DNA from: Stenotrophomonas maltophilia
GTDB lineage: Bacteria > Pseudomonadota > Gammaproteobacteria > Xanthomonadales > Xanthomonadaceae
Direction: 5' to 3'
Length of the DNA stretch: 64,000 bases
NCBI RefSeq assembly: GCF_002799245.1
Contig: NZ_NEQV01000005.1
Coordinates: 1-64,000, forward strand
The notes beneath the pieces are model-generated. The model was not told where the DNA came from. It did no database searches and worked only from the letters and a program-made list of their open reading frames with translations. Of the stretch, positions 44,399 to 52,340 are shown piece after piece. Both the position numbers and the translations under genes were made by a program. The number at the start of each line of letters is the position of its first letter. Position 1 is the stretch's first letter.

Positions 44399-45315
44399 CC
44401 TGCGACAGGAGCGGAATTATGCGGATGTCGGCGCGCACCGTCAACAGTTTTGTGAAAATTTTCATCCAACTGAATGAAAAAGCTGTCAGCCACGGCGTCA
44501 GGGGCCTTCAGCCAGGCGAAATGATCGGCACGCGTGCCCAGTTCCTGCGCGGACAGCACGCGCAGCTGCGCGTCCACATTCGGCAGCTTCGCCAGCAACG
44601 CCTGCATCGATCCGGTCGGTGCCAACCAGTCGTGCTCCATCAGCACGGCCTGTGCGCTGCCGTGCACGCGCGCCATCTGCGCGTCGAGGTCTTCATCCAT
44701 GCCGACGGCAGCGTAGTGGTTGTTCAGGCCGACGCGCGCCCAGTCGGCAATCAGTCCGCGTGCTTCGGTGCCACCGAAGCCGAGGCGCCGGCCATGCAGC
44801 ACGCCCTGGCGCTGCGCGATCCACGGCAGGAAACGGTAGACCAGTGGCAGCAGCCAGCCCCGCGGTGGCGGGAAGCCGCGCCAGAACGGTGAGCCGCTGG
44901 CCGCCAGCCACAAGCGGTGGAAGTGCTGGGGGTTGCGGCCGGCATGCACGCAGGCCAGCTGCCCGCCCAGGCTGTGGCCGCCGATGATCCAGGGCAGGGT
45001 GCCAGCTTCCTCGTCTGCAGCAGACAGGGCCGCTTGGCTGGCCGGCAGATCCTGCTCGAGTACCTCGCGATAGCCCCAGTCCTGCGTGCGCGACGGGCGC
45101 AGTGAGCTGCTGCCGTTGCCGCGCCACTCATGCAGGTAGACCGCTACGCCCTTCGCGGCCAGCGCCTGCGCCAGCGGCAGATAGTGGCGCGCGGCCACGC
45201 CCAGCGCCGGCAACCACAGCAGGCGCGCGATGGGCTGTGCAGGCACGCAGGCAATCACTTCGTAGCGATGGCTGTCGGCGCACTGCACCGCAAGGAGGGT
45301 CGGCGTCAGGTTCAT
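44389..45315 (-). CDS. alpha/beta hydrolase ending in a tRNA gene
   Basis: Predicted hydrolase of 308 residues. YLHEWRGNGSSS is the oxyanion part, IGGHSLGGQL the nucleophile elbow, and TRADHFAWL the catalytic His. Its ATG overlaps the thiD stop (ATGA), so it is co-transcribed with thiD. The reading frame ends only at 44389, ten bases into tRNA-Arg copy 1, and the tRNA promoter lies inside its last codons. The last ~20 residues beyond HFAWLKAP look poorly conserved, so the gene may once have ended earlier. The substrate is unknown. Confidence 0.72.
   Translation of the reverse strand: MNLTPTLLAVQCADSHRYEVIACVPAQPIARLLWLPALGVAARHYLPLAQALAAKGVAVYLHEWRGNGSSSLRPSRTQDWGYREVLEQDLPASQAALSAADEEAGTLPWIIGGHSLGGQLACVHAGRNPQHFHRLWLAASGSPFWRGFPPPRGWLLPLVYRFLPWIAQRQGVLHGRRLGFGGTEARGLIADWARVGLNNHYAAVGMDEDLDAQMARVHGSAQAVLMEHDWLAPTGSMQALLAKLPNVDAQLRVLSAQELGTRADHFAWLKAPDAVADSFFIQLDENFHKTVDGARRHPHNSAPVAGRP
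44416..44444 (-). promoter_or_regulatory. tRNA-Arg cluster promoter
   Basis: Minus strand: TTGACG (44444-44439), 17 bases, CATAAT (44421-44416). It lies 18 bases before tRNA copy 1 and inside the hydrolase gene. Confidence 0.75.
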
Positions 45316-46121
45316 GCGTGCGGTGCTGCGCCGAAGTGGTCGAGTACCCGTACTTCGCTGCGGCCGGGGGCATACCCCTGCTGCAGGCCGCGCGCAACGT
45401 AGTCGATGCCGGCTTCGCAGGCGTTGGCCAGGCTCAGGCCGTTGCACAGCTGCGCGGCGATGGCCGAGGCCAGCGTGCAGCCGGTGCCGTGTGCATCCAG
45501 TGGCAGGCGGGCGTGGATGAATTCCTCGCTGCTGACGCCGTCGAAGTAACGGTCGATCACGCGGTTGCCTTCCTGCAGGTGGCCACCTTTCAGCAGCACT
45601 GCACCGGCACCCAGGTCGAGCAGGGCGGAGGCCGCCCGTTCGGCGTCATCGCCGTTGCCGATCTTCCGCCCGACCAGCAGCTCCGCTTCCGGCGTGTTCG
45701 GGGTGATCAGCGTGGCCAGCGGGATCAACCGTTCACGCATTGCCTGCAGGGCGCTGTCTTCCAGCAGGCGCGCACCACTGGTGGCAACCATCACCGGATC
45801 CAGCACCACGTGGGGCGTGCGATGGCGCTCCAGTGCATCGGCGACGGCATTGATCACCTCGGCGTTGGCCAGCATGCCGAGCTTCACCGCATGGATGTCG
45901 AAGTCGTCGAAGCAGGCATCCAGTTGTGCGCGCAGGAAATCGATCGGCGGTACATGCACGGCGATGACGCCACGGGTGTTCTGCGCGGTCAGTGCCGCAA
46001 TCGCGGAGAGGCCATGCACGCGGTGCGCGGCGAAGGCTTTCAGGTCGGCCTGGATGCCTGCGCCACCGCCAGAGTCGGAGCCGGCGATGGTCAGGGCGGA
46101 TACGGGAGTGGTCGGGCTCAT
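45312..46121 (-). CDS. thiD: hydroxymethylpyrimidine/phosphomethylpyrimidine kinase
   Basis: Makes HMP diphosphate for thiamine synthesis in two phosphorylation steps. The 269-residue ribokinase-like protein has [20 protein letters not shown] near 9-28, [15 protein letters not shown] near 106-120, and [17 protein letters not shown] near 209-225 with the catalytic Cys. It is followed by the overlapping hydrolase. No thiamine riboswitch (TPP) was seen upstream, where only a short inverted repeat occurs. Confidence 0.95.
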   Translation of the reverse strand: MSPTTPVSALTIAGSDSGGGAGIQADLKAFAAHRVHGLSAIAALTAQNTRGVIAVHVPPIDFLRAQLDACFDDFDIHAVKLGMLANAEVINAVADALERHRTPHVVLDPVMVATSGARLLEDSALQAMRERLIPLATLITPNTPEAELLVGRKIGNGDDAERAASALLDLGAGAVLLKGGHLQEGNRVIDRYFDGVSSEEFIHARLPLDAHGTGCTLASAIAAQLCNGLSLANACEAGIDYVARGLQQGYAPGRSEVRVLDHFGAAPHA

Positions 46122-46173
46122 CCGGCGATTGTGCCGTGGTCACCGTAAAGGCGGTAGCGTTGCCGCGGAAGAT

Positions 46174-46219
46174 GGGGTCAGATCCCTTTTCCTGTCCTGC
46201 GGAAAAGGGATCTGACCCC
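46174..46219. repeat. GGGGTCAGATCCC inverted repeat
   Basis: Perfect 19-bp arms (46174-46192 and 46201-46219) around an 8-base loop, between thiD and the YoaK gene. It looks like the same class of dispersed REP palindrome as at 37.3 kb but has a different core. Confidence 0.75.
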
Positions 46220-46232
46220 CGGAGCGCGGCCC

Positions 46233-46901
46233 TCAATGCCGCCAGCGTGCCCATTGCTGGTACAGCACATAACCCATCCCGGTCAGGCCGGTCAGCAGGG
46301 CGGGGGCGAGCAGGGCATCGTATTGCCAGTGCATGAACAGCCAGGCGCCGATGACACCGCCGGCGAGGAAGCCGCTGATGATCAGGCCGCTGAGGGTCAG
46401 TCGCCGCACCTGCAGCGGCAGTCCGCGCAGCAGGTGGCCCAGGCCGATGCCGAGGTCGGTGAACATGCCGCTGAGATGGGTGGTGCGCACCACCGCGCCG
46501 CTGAAGGTGGTGGCCATTGCATTCTGCAGGCCGCAGGCCATGGCAGCGGCCAGTGCGCCCCAGATCTGGTGTTGTTCGAACAGCGGAATGGCCACCAGCA
46601 GCAGTGCCGATTCCAGTGCCAGCGCCACGCCGTAGCGCCGGCCCAGCTGCAGGGTGCTGTCCTGGATCAGCAGGCCGCTGAGCATCGCGCCCAGCGAGAA
46701 CGCGATCAGCAGCCCCCACAGGTGGCCGACCGCGCGCCAGTCACCCTGGGCCAGTGCCATGCCAAGCTGGCTGGTACTGCCGGTCATGTGGCTGACCGCC
46801 TGGTGCTCGAAACCGAGGAAACCGACCACATTGACCATGCCGGACACGCATGAGAGTGCGACCGCGCCGATCCAGACCCAGGTGGGCAGGCGTATCCCCA
46901 T
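46233..46901 (-). CDS. YoaK-family (DUF1275) membrane protein
   Basis: Inner membrane protein of 222 residues with six or seven predicted helices. CVSGMVNVVGFLGFEHQAVSH and MTGSTSQLGMALAQG near the N-terminus, and GLQNAMATTFSGAVVRTTHL in the middle, are typical of DUF1275. The function of the family is unknown. It starts 11 bases after the lipoprotein gene stop, so the two are co-transcribed. Confidence 0.85.
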   Translation of the reverse strand: MGIRLPTWVWIGAVALSCVSGMVNVVGFLGFEHQAVSHMTGSTSQLGMALAQGDWRAVGHLWGLLIAFSLGAMLSGLLIQDSTLQLGRRYGVALALESALLLVAIPLFEQHQIWGALAAAMACGLQNAMATTFSGAVVRTTHLSGMFTDLGIGLGHLLRGLPLQVRRLTLSGLIISGFLAGGVIGAWLFMHWQYDALLAPALLTGLTGMGYVLYQQWARWRH

Positions 46902-46912
46902 CGGCGGGGCCC

Positions 46913-47419
46913 TCAGGGCCCGCCGAGGCCGCCGTTGAACTGCAGCTCGCTGAAGGTGTTGCTGGCCGGGTCGAACACCGCGCCCCAGAACTGTGAGCCG
47001 CCATCGCAGACGCGGATCGCTTCGCGGGCCGGATTGACGCCGCTGCCGTCGGGCAGGTGGAAGGCGTTGATGTAGATCAGCCGCTGGCCCGCGCTTTCGA
47101 TGCCGACGTACTGGCGGTCAAAGTCCAGCACCTTGGGCACCTGGGCCTCCAGCGAAGGCAGTTTCGCTTCCAGCTGGTCGACCTGCTGCCGGCTGGGCGC
47201 CCAGTAACCACTGACCCGCCCGGCCTCGCGGCCGGGGCTGGGTCGCGAGCAGGTGTCGAGCACCTGCGCGGCGATGATCGGGCGGGTGACCACCCAGGAC
47301 TGGCCGGTGCGCTCGGCGGTCGGCACGCTTGCCGGGCCGCGTGTGGTGGTACAGGCACCGAGCACGGCTGCGAGGGTGATCGCAGCCGTGGGCAGCAACA
47401 GACGGGTGCAGCGGTTCAC
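46913..47419 (-). CDS. lipoprotein, unknown
   Basis: A 168-residue predicted lipoprotein (lipobox LGAC, Cys near 23). The mature part has GYWAPSRQQVDQLEAKLPSL and YVGIESAGQRLIYINAF; no family was recognised. Its ATG overlaps the PhoH-like gene stop by four bases, so it is the second gene of a PhoH-lipoprotein-YoaK operon. Confidence 0.7.
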   Translation of the reverse strand: MNRCTRLLLPTAAITLAAVLGACTTTRGPASVPTAERTGQSWVVTRPIIAAQVLDTCSRPSPGREAGRVSGYWAPSRQQVDQLEAKLPSLEAQVPKVLDFDRQYVGIESAGQRLIYINAFHLPDGSGVNPAREAIRVCDGGSQFWGAVFDPASNTFSELQFNGGLGGP

Positions 47420-48816
47420 AACACCTCCGAAGCGTAATCGGCCAGGCGCGAACGCTCGCCACGGCGCAGGGTGATGTGTGCACTATGCGGCCAGTTCTTG
47501 AAGCGGTCCACCGCGTAGGTCAGGCCCGAGGTGGTCTCGGTCAGGTACGGCGTGTCGATCTGTTCGACGTTGCCCAGGCAGACGATCTTGGTGCCGGGGC
47601 CGGCGCGGGTGATCAGCGTTTTCATCTGCTTCGGGGTGAGGTTCTGCGCCTCATCCAGGATCAGGTAGCGCGACAGGAAGGTGCGGCCGCGCATGAAGTT
47701 CATCGAGCGGATCTTGATACGGCTGGCCAGCAGGTCGTTGGTGGCCTGGCGGCCCCAGGTGCCGCCTTCCTGGTTGTGCGTGAGCACTTCCAGGTTGTCG
47801 GTCAATGCGCCCATCCACGGCGTCATCTTCTCTTCCTCGGTGCCCGGCAGGAAACCGATGTCTTCGCCGACGCTGACCGTGGCGCGGGTCATGATGATCT
47901 CGCGGTAGCGCTGCTGGTCCATCGTCTGCGCCAGGCCGGCGGCCAGCGCCAGCAGGGTCTTGCCGGTGCCGGCGGTGCCCAGCAGCGTGACGAAGTCGAT
48001 CTCCGGGTCCATCAGTGCGTTGAGGGCGAAGTTCTGCTCGCGGTTGCGTGCGCTGATGCCCCACACGGCGTGGCTGCCGTGGCGGAAATCATCGACCAGC
48101 GACAGCACCACCTTGCCGTCGCCGACCACGCGGCTGACGCGCAGCTCGACTTCATCCTCGCCCGGGAGGTACACGTACTGGTTCGGGTACCACTCCTCGC
48201 CGTCCAGCGCCTGGATTTCGTAATGCGTGCGGCCCTTGTCGCTCCAGCTGCGCAGGTCGTCGCCGTGGCGCTTCCAGAAGTCTTCCGGCAGCTCGGTGGC
48301 GCCGGTGTAGAGCAGGCTGAAATCGTCCAGCGCGCGGTCGTTCTCGTAGTCCTCGGACACGATGCCGGCGATGGCAGCCTTGATCCGCAGGTTGATGTCC
48401 TTGGAAACGAACACCACCGGCAGGTCGGGGGTTTCTTCCTTCAGGGCCAGGATCGCGCCGAGGATGGCATTGTCCGGAATGACCTTGCCGAAGCTCTTGC
48501 CTGCGTCGAAATGGCTGGTCTGGAAGCGCAGCTTGCCGGCGCTCTGCTTGCCGCGCAGCTGCAGGCCATTGGGTCGCTGCAGCGGAATGCCGTCGGCCAG
48601 GTTGTCCAGGCCGGATTCCTGCACCAGCTCGTTGAGGAAGCGGCTCACCTGGCGGGCGTTGCGGCTCGCTTCGGAGGTGCCCTTCTTGCCGTTGTCCAGC
48701 TCCTCGATCACCTGCATGGGCAGGTAGACGTCGTGCTCCTCGAATTTGAACAGCGCGGTGGGATCGTGCATCAGCACGTTGGTATCCAGCACGTAGATGC
48801 GCTTGCCTCGGGTCAT
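47416..48816 (-). CDS. PIN-PhoH ATPase
   Basis: A 466-residue PhoH2-type protein: an N-terminal PIN nuclease domain (about 1-145, with VLDTNVLMHDPTALFKF and the acidic DNAILGAIL) joined to a PhoH ATPase domain. The Walker A GTAGTGKT lies near 280, followed by the Walker B-like YLILDEAQNLTPKQMKTL. PIN-PhoH proteins act as RNA helicase/RNase pairs in some bacteria. The frame is open to 48885; the ATG at 48816 starts the conserved domain. It leads the operon with the lipoprotein and YoaK. Confidence 0.9.
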   Translation of the reverse strand: MTRGKRIYVLDTNVLMHDPTALFKFEEHDVYLPMQVIEELDNGKKGTSEASRNARQVSRFLNELVQESGLDNLADGIPLQRPNGLQLRGKQSAGKLRFQTSHFDAGKSFGKVIPDNAILGAILALKEETPDLPVVFVSKDINLRIKAAIAGIVSEDYENDRALDDFSLLYTGATELPEDFWKRHGDDLRSWSDKGRTHYEIQALDGEEWYPNQYVYLPGEDEVELRVSRVVGDGKVVLSLVDDFRHGSHAVWGISARNREQNFALNALMDPEIDFVTLLGTAGTGKTLLALAAGLAQTMDQQRYREIIMTRATVSVGEDIGFLPGTEEEKMTPWMGALTDNLEVLTHNQEGGTWGRQATNDLLASRIKIRSMNFMRGRTFLSRYLILDEAQNLTPKQMKTLITRAGPGTKIVCLGNVEQIDTPYLTETTSGLTYAVDRFKNWPHSAHITLRRGERSRLADYASEVL

Positions 48817-48900
48817 CGTCGATTCCTGGTTACGGACAGGGAAAAACCACCACGGCCTGCTGCAGGGCAGGGTGATGGCAGGCACAGTAAGCAGTGGGAC

Positions 48901-49380
48901 TCACTTGGACTGGGAGGCCTTCAGTTCGGCGAGAACGGCATCGGCATGGCCGGCAACCTTGACCTTGCGCCAGGACTGCACGATGCGGCTGTCGGGGGAA
49001 ATCAGGAAGGTGCTGCGTTCGATGCCACGTACCTGCTTGCCGTACATGTTCTTCATCTTGATCACGTCGAAGGCGGTGCACAGCGCTTCGTCGCCATCGC
49101 TGACCAGCGGGAAGCTGAAGCCCTGCTTGGCACAGAAGTTGTCGTGCGACTTCACCGAATCGCGCGAGACGCCCAGCACGACCGCACCTGCCTTCTTGAA
49201 CTTCGGCAGCAGCGCGTTGAAGTCGATGCCTTCGGTGGTGCAGCCCGGGGTGCTGTCCTTGGGGTAGAAGTACAGCACCAGCCAGTTGCCGGCGTAGTCG
49301 CCGAGGGTGGCCTGGTTGCCGCCGGACAGGGCCAGTGGCAGGGAGAGGGTGGTGCTGTCCAGGGTATCGCCGTTGTTCAT
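48901..49380 (-). CDS. bcp: thiol peroxidase Bcp
   Basis: Peroxiredoxin that reduces hydroperoxides, 159 residues. The peroxidatic Cys47 lies in YPKDSTPGCTTEG. The resolving Cys that follows five residues later in E. coli Bcp is absent (TTEGIDF); other Cys are at FCAKQG and LCTAF, so a different partner or an atypical pair may be used. AAGGA lies before the ATG at 49380. It neighbours gcvR, as in E. coli. Confidence 0.9.
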   Translation of the reverse strand: MNNGDTLDSTTLSLPLALSGGNQATLGDYAGNWLVLYFYPKDSTPGCTTEGIDFNALLPKFKKAGAVVLGVSRDSVKSHDNFCAKQGFSFPLVSDGDEALCTAFDVIKMKNMYGKQVRGIERSTFLISPDSRIVQSWRKVKVAGHADAVLAELKASQSK

Positions 49381-49459
49381 GAGGTCCTTCTGTCGAGCCT
49401 GGGTTCTTTCCAAGACAATTGCATGAAACGCCACGCGCCTGTGAGAGGCGCGCGAAAAA

Positions 49460-50020
49460 TCAGAACTTCATCGGGTCCATGATCGCGTCCAGGTTCAGGT
49501 GGTCGCAGAATTCAAGGAAATCGTCGCGCAGCGCGGCGATGTGCATGTTGGCCGGCACGCCGATGGTGACCTGTGCACTGAACATTTCCGCACCGGTCTG
49601 CATGGCGCGGTAACGCGTGCTCTGCAGGTTCTCGATGGTGATGCCCTGGCGGTCGAAGAAATCGGCCAGCTGGAACAGGATGCCCGGCTTGTCGGCGGCG
49701 ATCACTTCGACGATGTACGGCAGCAGGTTGGACTGCGCCTGCTTGGCGGCGGTGCGGTACCAGACCAGTTTCAGGCCTTCCTCGCGCTCCAGCCGGGTCA
49801 GCATCGCCTCCAGCTTGGCCACCGAGTCCCAGGAGCCGGTGGCCAGGGCGGTGACCGAGACATCGCGGCCGACCGTGGCCAGGCGCGCGTCCACCAGATT
49901 GCAGCCGCTGTCGGCGATGCGGCGGGTGACGGACAGCAGGGGGGACTCCGGATGCGTCGTATAGGCGTTGATCAGGAGGTGGTTTTCGCTCGGCGCGGGG
50001 CGCGGGGTGGTGTCGGTCAA
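49460..50020 (-). CDS. gcvR: GcvR-like double-ACT regulator
   Basis: Two ACT domains, 186 residues: the first around NAYTTHPESPLLSVTRRIAD, the second around IVEVIAADKPGILFQLADFF. It matches the glycine cleavage repressor GcvR, which works through GcvA in E. coli. The likely start is a TTG at 50020 with GGA seven bases upstream; the frame is open to 50122 without homology. It is divergent from dapA, preserving the E. coli order bcp-gcvR-dapA-bamC. Confidence 0.82.
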   Translation of the reverse strand: MTDTTPRPAPSENHLLINAYTTHPESPLLSVTRRIADSGCNLVDARLATVGRDVSVTALATGSWDSVAKLEAMLTRLEREEGLKLVWYRTAAKQAQSNLLPYIVEVIAADKPGILFQLADFFDRQGITIENLQSTRYRAMQTGAEMFSAQVTIGVPANMHIAALRDDFLEFCDHLNLDAIMDPMKF

Positions 50021-50184
50021 GGCGATTCCGGGTAATGCATGCGTTAGTCTGAATGCCCGCCAGAGGCGGGGATCCACCGGTGTCCAGCATACTTGCCCGT
50101 GCTTTCGCGCCGCAAGTAACATTCAAGTCGCCCCCGGCCTTTCGTGGCGGGCGTTTTCCCTTCCCAGCCAAGAGCAGCACGTCC

Positions 50185-51078
50185 TTGTCCCTTTCCGGCC
50201 TCATCACCGCGCTGGCGACCCCGTTCCGGGCCGACGGCGCCCTCGATCCCGACGGTTGGCAGCGCCTGCTGCATCTGCAACTGGAAGGTGGCGTCCATGG
50301 CGTTGTCGTAGCCGGTTCGACCGGTGAAGCAGCAACCCTCACCGATGCCGAGTACGACCTGCTGCTGGCCAGTGCGGTCGAGCGCATCGGCGGCCGCATC
50401 CCGGTCATGGCCGGTACCGGCCTTTCGGGCACCGCCAAGACCATCGAACAGACCCGCCGTGCCGCCGCGCTCGGCGCCAGCCATGCGCTGGTGGTCACCC
50501 CGCCTTACGTGCGGCCGACCCAGGCCGGCCTGATCGCGCACTACCGCGCGGTGGCCGACCAGGGCGGGCTGCCGGTCGTGTTGTACAACGTGCCAGGCCG
50601 TACCGGTTGCGATATGCAGCCGGAGACCGTGGCCGCGCTGGCCAGCCACCCCAACATCGTCGGCATCAAGGAGGCGGTGGGTGACACCGGCCGGGTGCAG
50701 GCGCTGCTCGCACTGCGCAGCCCGCAGTTTGCCGTGCTCAGCGGCGACGACGGCACGGCGGCGCGTTCGATCCAGGCCGGTATCGACGGCCTGATCTCGG
50801 TGGGCTCCAATGTGCTTCCGGGCGCCTACCGCCGGATGTGCGAGCTGGCCGCCGCGCACGATCACGAAGCCACCGCGTCGTGGGATGCGCGCCTGCATCC
50901 GTTCCATGATTTCTGTGGTGTCGAACCGAACCCGATCCCGGTCAAGGCGCTGCTGCGCCGCATCGGCATCGGTCACGACCTGCGCCTGCCGCTGCTGCCG
51001 CTGTCGGCAGCGCATCATCCGGCTGCCGACCATCTCGCCGGCGACATCGCCGCCCTCGAAGCCCTTTCCAGCCACTGA
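50185..51078 (+). CDS. dapA: 4-hydroxy-tetrahydrodipicolinate synthase
   Basis: First enzyme of the lysine/diaminopimelate branch; condenses pyruvate and aspartate semialdehyde. The 297-residue (beta/alpha)8 barrel has GSTGEAATL near 42-50, the Tyr-containing LYNVPGRTG and the Schiff-base Lys in [11 protein letters not shown] near 161. The start is a TTG at 50185 giving [13 protein letters not shown]; the frame is open to 50053. A BamC-like lipoprotein follows at 33 bases. Confidence 0.95.
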   Translation: MSLSGLITALATPFRADGALDPDGWQRLLHLQLEGGVHGVVVAGSTGEAATLTDAEYDLLLASAVERIGGRIPVMAGTGLSGTAKTIEQTRRAAALGASHALVVTPPYVRPTQAGLIAHYRAVADQGGLPVVLYNVPGRTGCDMQPETVAALASHPNIVGIKEAVGDTGRVQALLALRSPQFAVLSGDDGTAARSIQAGIDGLISVGSNVLPGAYRRMCELAAAHDHEATASWDARLHPFHDFCGVEPNPIPVKALLRRIGIGHDLRLPLLPLSAAHHPAADHLAGDIAALEALSSH

Positions 51079-51110
51079 CCTTCCGTCTTGGTCTGACCCA
51101 GGAGATTCAC

Positions 51111-51626
51111 ATGCGTCAATCCGTTTCCACCGTCCGCGTGCTGTCCTACGCCCTGCTTGCCGTGGCCGTTGCCGCCGGTACCACCGGCTGCTTCAAGCGT
51201 GGCGTCAAGGGCGACTACGCCCTGGCCCCGGAAATGCGTCCGCTGGAAGTGCCGCCGGACCTGAACCTGCCCAATGCCACCACCGACAACAAGGTGCCGA
51301 CGCTGGCGTCGGCCACCAAGCCGGCAGCGCCGGTTGCCGCGGCTCCGGCGGTGGGCAATACCGGTTTCACCATTGCAGGTGGCAAGGATGAAGCCTTCGC
51401 CAAGGTCGGCACCGCACTGGAAGGCGTCGAAGGCGTGACCATCGCCAGCCGCGCGCAGCTGCTGGGCTCGTACGACGTGGCCTACGAAGGCAGCAACTTC
51501 CTGGTTCGCGTGGTGGCCGTCGATGCCGGCGCCTACATCTCTGCGGTCGACCCGCGCGGCCTGCCGGCCACCGCCGAAGCGCCGGTGAAGCTGATTGCCG
51601 CGCTGAAGGCGAAGCTGGCCCAGTAA
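51111..51626 (+). CDS. BamC-like lipoprotein
   Basis: Predicted outer membrane lipoprotein of 171 residues (lipobox TTGC, Cys near 27). EMRPLEVPPDLNLPNA resembles the start of BamC, but it is about half the E. coli length and ends in one compact domain (EAFAKVGTALEGVEGV onward). Its place right after dapA matches bamC in E. coli. AGGAG lies before the ATG. A role in outer membrane assembly is inferred from position. Confidence 0.72.
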   Translation: MRQSVSTVRVLSYALLAVAVAAGTTGCFKRGVKGDYALAPEMRPLEVPPDLNLPNATTDNKVPTLASATKPAAPVAAAPAVGNTGFTIAGGKDEAFAKVGTALEGVEGVTIASRAQLLGSYDVAYEGSNFLVRVVAVDAGAYISAVDPRGLPATAEAPVKLIAALKAKLAQ

Positions 51627-51633
51627 GGGCCGG

Positions 51634-51669
51634 CCCGGTGGGCGCGGACACGGGTCCGCGCCCACCGGG
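51634..51669 (+). terminator. dapA-lipoprotein hairpin
   Basis: Perfect 15-bp stem CCCGGTGGGCGCGGA (51634-51648) with 51655-51669, loop CACGGG. A T-run is missing and two SMAG-type repeats follow directly. Confidence 0.65.
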
Positions 51670-51720
51670 TAGAGGCCGGCCCTGGTCGGCGCTTCTGTGC
51701 CAACCAAGGTTGGCACCTAC
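51669..51720. repeat. SMAG-type dimer
   Basis: GTAG...CTAC unit with two hairpins (GCCGGCCCTGGTCGGC and GTGCCAACCAAGGTTGGCAC). Its GTAG begins at the last base of the preceding terminator stem. Confidence 0.6.
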
Positions 51721-51736
51721 CGGATGAGGTGGCTTG

Positions 51737-51771
51737 GTAGAGGCCGACCTTGGTCGGCGCTTCTGTGCTAC
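51737..51771. repeat. SMAG-like hairpin
   Basis: GTAGAGGCCGACCTTGGTCG unit ending in CTAC, 17 bases after the previous copy and nearly the same as its left half. Confidence 0.6.
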
Positions 51772-51781
51772 CGGAAATGGA

Positions 51782-51804
51782 AAAGGGCGCCGTTGGCGCC
51801 CTTT
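51782..51804. terminator. bidirectional terminator
   Basis: 10-bp stem AAAGGGCGCC/GGCGCCCTTT with loop GTT, flanked by an A-run on the left and Ts on the right. It lies between the dapA side and fdxA, which come from opposite directions. Confidence 0.8.
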
Positions 51805-51827
51805 CCCGTTGCCGCACCTGGCGCTTC

Positions 51828-52151
51828 TCAGCGCTCCAGCAGCTTCAGCTTGTCCGGCTTGCCGTCCCATTCGCCGGCATCTGCGGGCGGGTCCTTGCGC
51901 ACGGTCAGCACCGGCCATTCCTTCGCCAGCTCGGCGTTGAGGGCGACGAAGCCTTCCTGGCCGGCGGGGACATCGTCCTCCGGGAAGATCGCATTGACCG
52001 GGCACTCCGGCTCGCAGAGGGTGCAGTCGATGCACTCATCCGGGTCGATCACCAGGAAGTTCGGGCCTTCGTGGAAGCAATCCACGGGGCACACTTCCAC
52101 GCAATCGGTGTGTTTGCACTTGATGCAGTTTTCGGTGACGACAAAGGGCAT
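51828..52151 (-). CDS. fdxA: 7Fe ferredoxin FdxA
   Basis: Ferredoxin of 107 residues with one 3Fe-4S and one 4Fe-4S cluster. The Cys pattern at 9, 12, 17, 21, 25, 40, 43, 46 and 50 follows Azotobacter ferredoxin I. The C-terminal extension after residue 60 ([15 protein letters not shown]) is the usual FdxA tail. Its redox partner is unknown. It is divergent from the sugar porter. Confidence 0.95.
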   Translation of the reverse strand: MPFVVTENCIKCKHTDCVEVCPVDCFHEGPNFLVIDPDECIDCTLCEPECPVNAIFPEDDVPAGQEGFVALNAELAKEWPVLTVRKDPPADAGEWDGKPDKLKLLER

Positions 52152-52340
52152 GGGCTGGGGGCGAATCGATTCCTGAACCCGCCAATTCTAGAACAGGTTG
52201 GCCCCCGGTGTCGGCGCAGGACGGAAAACGGGCGCCTGGCAGGCGCGGCCGTGGCGGTCATTGGCGGCACGGCAAGGCCTGTGCGACGCTGCGGGGCAAC
52301 CGGTCCCAATGGCCGGACTCCCTTCACAGCAGGATCGTCC

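Noticed and set aside
43591..44892. 433-residue rightward ORF through the tRNA-Arg cluster
   Set aside because: It contains the repeated translation of three tRNA genes and the LysR gene end in another frame.
46122..46173. Possible TPP riboswitch before thiD
   Set aside because: No CUGAGA-type core seen; only the inverted repeat is present nearby.
51750..52340. Long N-terminal extension of the sugar porter
   Set aside because: Overlaps fdxA on the other strand and shows no homology; the family start is at 52341.
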